From positions 62,001 through 126,000 of the forward strand of contig JAEQBH010000648.1 of NCBI GenBank assembly GCA_016808115.1: a DNA stretch of 64,000 bases, in the 5' to 3' direction. How positions within the stretch are numbered: the stretch's first letter is position 1; each line of letters opens with the position of its first letter. Positions 58,590-64,000 of the stretch are shown here, piece by piece. Under the pieces are notes generated by a model that was given only the letters and a program-made list of their open reading frames with translations, was not told where the DNA came from and did not search any database. Both the position numbers and the translations under genes were made by a program. The stretch is from Tetrastigma voinierianum. Lineage: Eukaryota; Streptophyta; Magnoliopsida; Vitales; Vitaceae.

Positions 58590-60349
58590 CACTCGAAATT
58601 TACAAAATACAAAACAAAGCCAAATCTGGATTTTTCTTCACCACTAAGGTCTTGGATGCATTCCATCCCTCGGTGTACCTCCAGTGCCTGAAAATATTTT
58701 CCCACAACGGGGTGAGCAATGCCTAGTAGATGAATTTTCTACAAGGGTTACTCCTCACCTAAATGCACATGCAATGGCATGCCTTACGTCATCACAGCAT
58801 TATACGAGGGAAATTACAATCATAAATGGAATATATCATGTCATCGTGAGGTGAGACTCCTCATGCCCACAACTAGTGCGACCGGCTCCCATAGCACCTT
58901 GTACGGTGTGAAACCGGTCATTGAGCGTTTCACTTGACTTAACCCATTGGACAAACCTCGAATATTTATTTAATTTTACTAAATCTCGTGTATTATTTAT
59001 GGGCCATGTCATTTTTCAGGGTCACACCGTAGGATCGTCGTACGCCTTCCAACATTTTTACTAACTTTCACCGTCGATGATCATGTCTAACCGCATATAA
59101 ATTTAGGTATTTCACCCTAGGGGGGGAAGGGGGGGATCTACCCCATCTTGCTAAGAGATCGAGCACACGTGATTTATATTTATTCTTGTTTTATACAACC
59201 GTGAGTCTCGATTTTGGACGTTGTCCCATTTCCGAGCTCACCTCACATTCACCAAGAATGGTGAATAAAAGTACCATGCACCCACACCCGACTCGACGCG
59301 ATGTTAACGTACACATGACATGCAATTATGCCATTTCATACATACAACATTCATGATTCATGAACATTCATATTTTTCTACAATATAATTCACATCATCA
59401 AGCAACCCATGCCAATACATCAATTGAGCATATAACCACATGATTTTCACACGAACATATGTTATTCACTTTTAGCAATACACACAAAAATATTGCAGGG
59501 ACGGTCAAATCGATCTGTAAATCGACTCAGGCTGTCACCGATCTGAATTAGATCAGGCATCAGTAACGACCCAATCGACCTAGACTGTCAAAAGCGGTCC
59601 CAGTCCGACGTCGAGTCCCAAATCTTTGGAACTAAATTGCACGGCCGATCTGGCCGTAAACACCTCAACCATTTGAATGGCTCTTAGATAAGAATTAAAC
59701 TGAGTAGGAGAAAAACCCCTACCTCTTGGAGCTTGGCGAAAATCCCAGATTTTGATCTCTATGCGAAGCCCTCGTCGCGTAGACGAACTTTACCTCTTGC
59801 TCCGACAAAAGCCGACGGTCCGATCGCCGTCAAATCTAAAGAGAAAGTGGAGCTTCTCTCTCCTCCTCCTTCTTCTCTCTCCTTTTTTTTCTCCAATTTC
59901 CTCTCCCCCATCGAAATTTGGTCCAACTTGGTCAAGTGGGATGTCCTCTCTTGCCACGTGTCACCCTCTCATTGGCTCTCTTGGATTTCCCTTATCTTTT
60001 TATCCATAACTTTGGATTTCCATCCTCTTATTAGGTTGTGACATATGTCCCACATGGATCCCTTGGGCTGCTTGTTTGACTTGCTTCTGCATTTGGCCAC
60101 ATATGGCTCAGCATTATAAGGTGCATTAAACATGTGCCAAGTGTCACTTATTACTCTAGGTGCCTCGAAAAACGTGAAATTCCGACTGTCTTGGAATTCG
60201 ACAAAATTCGATGGGGTAACTAGATTTCATGAGACGATTCTAACGGTGAAGTCTGTTTCATCATCCAAGATCTAGAAAATTCCATATTTTCCACTGAGAT
60301 TACCGTTTTACCCTTCTTCAGAAAAATTAAATTTTTCTCGGGTTTTACA
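58590..60349 (-). mobile_element. Chromovirus-type LTR, family A relative, copy 5
   Basis: It ends GGGTTTTACA at 60349, like the other family A LTRs. Shared blocks include GGGGTGAGCAATGCC near 58707, GGGTTACTCCTCACCTAA.TG near 58746, CCTACCTCTTGGAG near 59719, GCCTCGAAAAACGTGAAATTCCGACTGT.T near 60163, and GACGATTCTAACGGTGAAGT near 60232. The other end lacks the TGTGACGCCCC terminus, and the stretch 58840-59500 differs, so this is a diverged subfamily or recombinant. No target duplication was found. Confidence 0.65.
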
Positions 60350-60734
60350 CCACCCGATCCCCCATATTCCCCACTCCACTGACCAACCTCTCCCAAAACA
60401 AACTAGAAATACAGACAAGAACTAAAAATGTGTAATGAGGAAAAATAAAAGGTGAAAACCTCACCTAAACACAAAAATCTGTGCTTGACACTTTAGGGAA
60501 GAAACCAAATTCATGATGAAGAAGAATAGCTTCCTTAAGGCTTTGCTCTCAGTTTTTTGACTCTCAAAACCCAAAACCCATTTTTTGAAGCTTCAATATC
60601 ACATGTCTTGCTGATATGGAGAAAACTGCATTATACTTAGGATTATTTTTCAAACCACTCTTTTTAAGTTTTTTTAAATCTTTTTATCATTTTTCGGAAA
60701 TATCCCCTCTTTTATGTATCCATCAACTTATTTA
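60350..60734. other. Spacer, no gene seen
   Basis: Short AT-rich interval between the LTR and the Harbinger-like element. No features recognised. Confidence 0.35.
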
Positions 60735-61602
60735 GATCATCTCCAACCACAAATCTTCATTTTCATCTCTAAATTTACATCTTCTCCATATTTAAAGATG
60801 ATGGGCCCCACTTTTTTCACTTCAAATCCAAACAATAATCTTTGAATCTATATTAGAATGACTATTCATTCTCTAAATCTTTGTGTTTTCAAATTAAAAT
60901 ATTTTAAGAATATAATATATAAAATATTTTTTATTTAAATATAAATATAGATTAATTATATTAAATAAATAAAATTCTAATAAACAAATATAAATTAAAA
61001 ACCTAAAAATGTATTTTAAACTAATAACTGCTATATTATAAAGCATCGTATTACATTAGAAAATAAAGCAACATTAATAAAATCTACATAATCAAATTAC
61101 ATTAACTTAATGATAAAATAAAATACAAAAACTAATATAGTACTAAACCGTCTCCATAATTTCCACCGTCATATTCATTAAAATTACTAAAATTATCATC
61201 ACTATAACCACTTGATCCACTTGCTGAGATTTCACAGTCATTTTCAATAATCTCAATTTTTCACATTGAAATATTCATGCTCAAATTGATCAAATGTGGA
61301 ATCAAGATTTTCTCCATAATGTATGTAATCTATATGTTCTTTTTTTCAATTTGAAGTTTATTTTTATTTCTAAGAAAGTATTGTATTGAGTTAAATTGAA
61401 ATCCTAATAATTAAAATTATTTAATATATAAATAAAATATATTATATCATCTATCAAAAAATAATTTTAATAAAAAAATTATTATTTATTTTAAGAAAAA
61501 AATTATAAAGTAATAAAAATAAATTGATACTCCAAAATTAAGATATTAAAATCATTTTGTTATATTATATATGGAAAATATTTTCAAGGTAATAAAATAA
61601 TA

Positions 61603-61652
<50 letters not shown>

Positions 61653-61804
61653 AAAATAAATAGTTAATTAAAATATTATTAAAATAAACATTTTAATTAC
61701 TATTCATCTCCACATATTGGGAGATTGAAGTAGATAGTTGGAGGGGTGATTTAGCGAAAATCTTCATATATGGAGATGAAGATGGAAAATGGTTAGAGTT
61801 GCTC
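60735..61804. mobile_element. Nonautonomous PIF/Harbinger-like DNA element (1070 bp)
   Basis: The left end GATCATCTCCAACCA and the inverted right end GAGCAACTCTAACCA agree at 12 of 15 positions. The element is flanked by TTA on both sides (60732-60734, 61805-61807), the target site of PIF/Harbinger elements. The 'G.GCATCTCCAACC' style of terminus is common among plant members. The inside is AT-rich. A minus-strand stretch at 61150-61230 (SGSSGYSDDNFSNFNEYDGG) is Ser/Asp/Asn-rich and may be the end of a decayed element ORF. No transposase core is visible. Confidence 0.75.
61607..61650. repeat. (AT)n microsatellite
   Basis: About 22 AT units within the Harbinger-like element. Confidence 0.97.
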
Positions 61805-62460
61805 TTACTCTATGGTGTTCCTTTAAAAGCTTTGGTTCGTTTCCCTTTCAATGTCACCTAAATTGTCCTTTTAAAAGTTGTTCTTTCTTCAATGTTACGT
61901 CCATTTCAATGTCACCTAAATTTTATGTACATTCCAATTTATTTTTCAAAAATATATTCAATCATTTATTTTCAATTTCCATTTAATTAGTAGTGGAAAC
62001 ACAAGAATGGTGAACTAAATACAAATAAAATACTTATATGTACACTTAAATTATAATATTAATATTAAACAAAATTTTAAAATAACTATTATTATAGTAA
62101 TTTTCAAATCAAATATTGACATGTTTTCTATTTTCCAAAAACTAACTTTATGCTTGAAGTTACACCATTGGTTTACTGAAATGATCATGAATATGGTTCA
62201 CAAGTCACACCACTGGCATATAAAAGTATTCAACCGCACTTGAGTCTTCAAGCCAAACACCCTGTCTACACCGACTGGCACTAGTATTAATCTCCACCCT
62301 AACACATTTAATTTTTTAACATTTTTAAAGAGATTGTATGCTAAATTAAACTAAACTGCTCAAAATCAATGTGAATTGACAATTCTCTATAATTTAGAGA
62401 GCATGGATATATGAGTCTAATGGGCTTGACTTTATTTGTCATCCTCTTTAGCATAATAAT
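61805..62460. other. Spacer downstream of the BAHD gene
   Basis: AT-rich. It should contain the 3' untranslated region and poly(A) signals of the BAHD gene (AATAAA-like words are common but none is decisive). No other gene seen. Confidence 0.4.
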
Positions 62461-63303
62461 TCAAACAGCACCATGACTAAAGGAGGCAGGCATATCGTAT
62501 AAACTTATTATATTCTCTTTTCTGTTCTTGAACCGCATACAGAAGCTAAGAATAGATAAAGCCCTAGCAGCCCCACCATAGACTGCCTTCCCCCATCCAA
62601 AGTCAACATCTTCAAACCCTACATGTGTGACATCCGAAACAAGATAATTCCCTGGCTGCGTAAATAAGGGCCGACCCTTGATGACCATAAGATCTGCCAC
62701 TGACTTCACATATTCTTTGCTCATTTCAGCCTTGGCTTTCTTCACTAACCTTATAGCATATTCCAAGGGATAGGTACATAGCATTCCAGCCTTAGTAATT
62801 GAAGCTGGATACACAAAAGCATTTCCATAGTATCCTGGAGGCAAATCAAACCCGCTCTTGCCCCGCATATTGATTAAGCATGAGAAGCGAACAACCTCAT
62901 TTGGGTCTACTGCAAATGCAATTGTGCGGCATTTCCATATACACGCCATTAGTACCTCAAATGTTGAGCAGGGACCGAGGCTTGAAGGAAGTTGGTTTCT
63001 AAGTTCTCTTATCTCTTTGGGGCCAAAGAAGAATGATCTATGAACCAAATTATTTTCGTCCATGGCCATTAGTGTTTTATTGGTGTTGTTTACCTCCTCA
63101 TACTCATAGTGCATCCGGGTTATTACTGGCGGATTTCGGGCATTTAATAGCTCTCTTTGCCATATGGGTGATATGGACGAAGCAGACAAACCCTTAGCCA
63201 TGTCGCTTATGGCGTTGAGGAATTGGATCAAGCCGGGAGCATCAGTCATTGTGTGGTTTAGTCGTAATGCGAATACAAAGCCTCCATACCTCAATCGAGT
63301 CAC
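62461..63303 (-). CDS. BAHD acyltransferase, exon 2 (alcohol acyltransferase / benzyl alcohol O-benzoyltransferase type)
   Basis: BAHD enzymes are cytosolic acyltransferases that move an acyl group from acyl-CoA to an alcohol or amine. This exon encodes about 280 residues. It holds the catalytic HTMTD (HxxxD, exon residues 17-21) and the structural DFGWG near exon residue 235. The regions QVTRLRYGGFVFALRLNHTM, PPGYYGNAF and YLVSDVTHVGF resemble the benzyl alcohol benzoyltransferase / methanol anthraniloyltransferase clade, so volatile or defence ester formation is plausible; the substrate cannot be read from sequence. The exon starts at 63303 after acceptor CTAACGCAG. The C-terminus is odd: after SFCMRFKNRKENI the family's I..P.CLPA.AM..F.KEL end is replaced by SLYDMPASFSHGAV and a stop, roughly 10-20 residues short. 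Confidence 0.9.
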   Translation of the reverse strand: MTRLRYGGFVFALRLNHTMTDAPGLIQFLNAISDMAKGLSASSISPIWQRELLNARNPPVITRMHYEYEEVNNTNKTLMAMDENNLVHRSFFFGPKEIRELRNQLPSSLGPCSTFEVLMACIWKCRTIAFAVDPNEVVRFSCLINMRGKSGFDLPPGYYGNAFVYPASITKAGMLCTYPLEYAIRLVKKAKAEMSKEYVKSVADLMVIKGRPLFTQPGNYLVSDVTHVGFEDVDFGWGKAVYGGAARALSILSFCMRFKNRKENIISLYDMPASFSHGAV

Positions 63304-63794
63304 CTGCGTTAGTACAAAAATGTTCTAAGTTAGCAACACCTAGTGAGTTTAATATGAAACCTTTTGTTTTACAACCATTCTTGTGCCACGTCGGAACCAA
63401 CGAGTTTTATATGAAAACTTAATATTTATTAGTTAATGACTTGAAACTAGCTCAAAGTTTAATTATTTTTAAATTATTACCTTAAAAAGTTATTATATAT
63501 ATATTTTTTACTTTAAATACTAAAGTGTTTGATGTTGTAAAAAAAAATACAACTATTTGATATAATTAACTTGAAATACACTCTAAAATCATTAAATTGA
63601 TATATTTTCCCATTAATTATAATTAATATATATTCTCATTAAATTTAATGCATATATACTTCTATTAATTTTAATTAATAAATTTATCAATAAAATAATA
63701 ATATTTAATATTAATTATTTAAATTAAATCACTAAATTATATTAAATCGTTAAATGGATCTACCAAACACCTTCTTATACAAGAAATTATTTAC
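63304..63794 (-). other. BAHD gene intron
   Basis: 491 bp, AT-rich, donor CAG|GTAAAT at 63795/63794 and acceptor AACGCAG|GTG at 63304/63303. The splice joins SPLILIQ to VTRLRYGG without disturbing frame. A single intron shortly before HxxxD is the usual BAHD arrangement. Confidence 0.9.
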
Positions 63795-64000
63795 CTGAAT
63801 TAAGATAAGAGGGGAACCAAGAATTTCCCCGGAGCCAGGGACATCATACAGAAGCTCCTCAAAGCAAGGACACATTGGCTGAATCGCATCACCAAGATTC
63901 TCAAGTGTGGTATCTGCATCGGCTTCAATGAACAACACCCCCTTCACCAATTGCAATTCATCATCAGTTTTCTATTTTCCCCTTCAATCAATCTCCCCGC
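63795..64000 (-). pseudogene. BAHD acyltransferase, exon 1 (3' part, frameshifted; continues beyond window)
   Basis: From 63944 down to 63795 the minus strand reads KGVLFIEADADTTLENLGDA, then CFEELLYDVPGSG and SPLILIQ, the normal BAHD sequence ahead of the intron. Just upstream (63995-63950) another frame carries the expected preceding residues RLIEGENRKLMMNCN, then reaches W and a TGA at 63946-63944. The family pattern LM..C.GEGVLFIEAD would need two fewer bases between 63936 and 63953, where a five-C run (63938-63942) and AATT lie. Either the gene is a pseudogene or the assembly has indel errors here. Confidence 0.8.

Overview
The window reads as transposon-packed intergenic DNA from a flowering plant, most likely a eudicot. 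The evidence is an intron-containing BAHD acyltransferase of the benzyl/methanol-alcohol type at the right edge, plant chromovirus and Athila/Tat-like LTR retrotransposons, a plant mobile domain (PMD) relic, a MULE fragment and AT-rich spacers. Only the BAHD gene looks like a host gene close to working order, and it carries a frameshift. No rRNA, tRNA or CRISPR feature was recognised.

Left third (1-22.9 kb): a stack of LTRs. A Tat-like 3' LTR (1553 to about 4271) is followed by a minus-strand gypsy LTR ending at 5851. Next come alternating copies of two LTR families, called here A (chromovirus type) and C (Tat-like), between 6.0 and 13.8 kb. Part of this looks like a C+A unit duplicated in tandem. 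From 15.5 to 22.9 kb lies a decayed Ty1/copia element on the plus strand. It is interrupted by an A-type LTR and by a 3066-bp solo Tat-like LTR with a perfect CTAAG target duplication.

Middle (22.9-30.4 kb): an intron-like stretch with one DEAD-box helicase exon fragment, a LINE reverse-transcriptase tail, a long (AT)n tract, and a roughly 0.9-kb array of short palindromes next to the 3' end of the PMD gene.

Centre (30.4-54.7 kb): the main structure. A minus-strand PMD gene (relic exons from 54.6 kb down to 29.6 kb) is split by a 3.4-kb LTR (50520-53920), a (TA)n expansion, and a 19.2-kb chromovirus, G1 (30404-49600, TSD AACCA). G1 is itself split inside its integrase by a 9.7-kb Athila/Tat-like element, G2 (33288-42944, TSD ATATA). 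G2 keeps gag and protease but shows no reverse transcriptase or integrase, and carries a GC-rich extra ORF block. Removing the insertions joins the PMD reading frame at both LTR junctions.

Right part (54.7-64 kb): an N-terminal MULE transposase fragment, an AT-rich spacer, a TCGCGAC-rich block joined to another A-type LTR, a PIF/Harbinger-like nonautonomous element with TTA target duplication, and the BAHD gene on the minus strand running off the window. Boundaries described as approximate come from by-eye comparison of copies; no alignment program or database was used.
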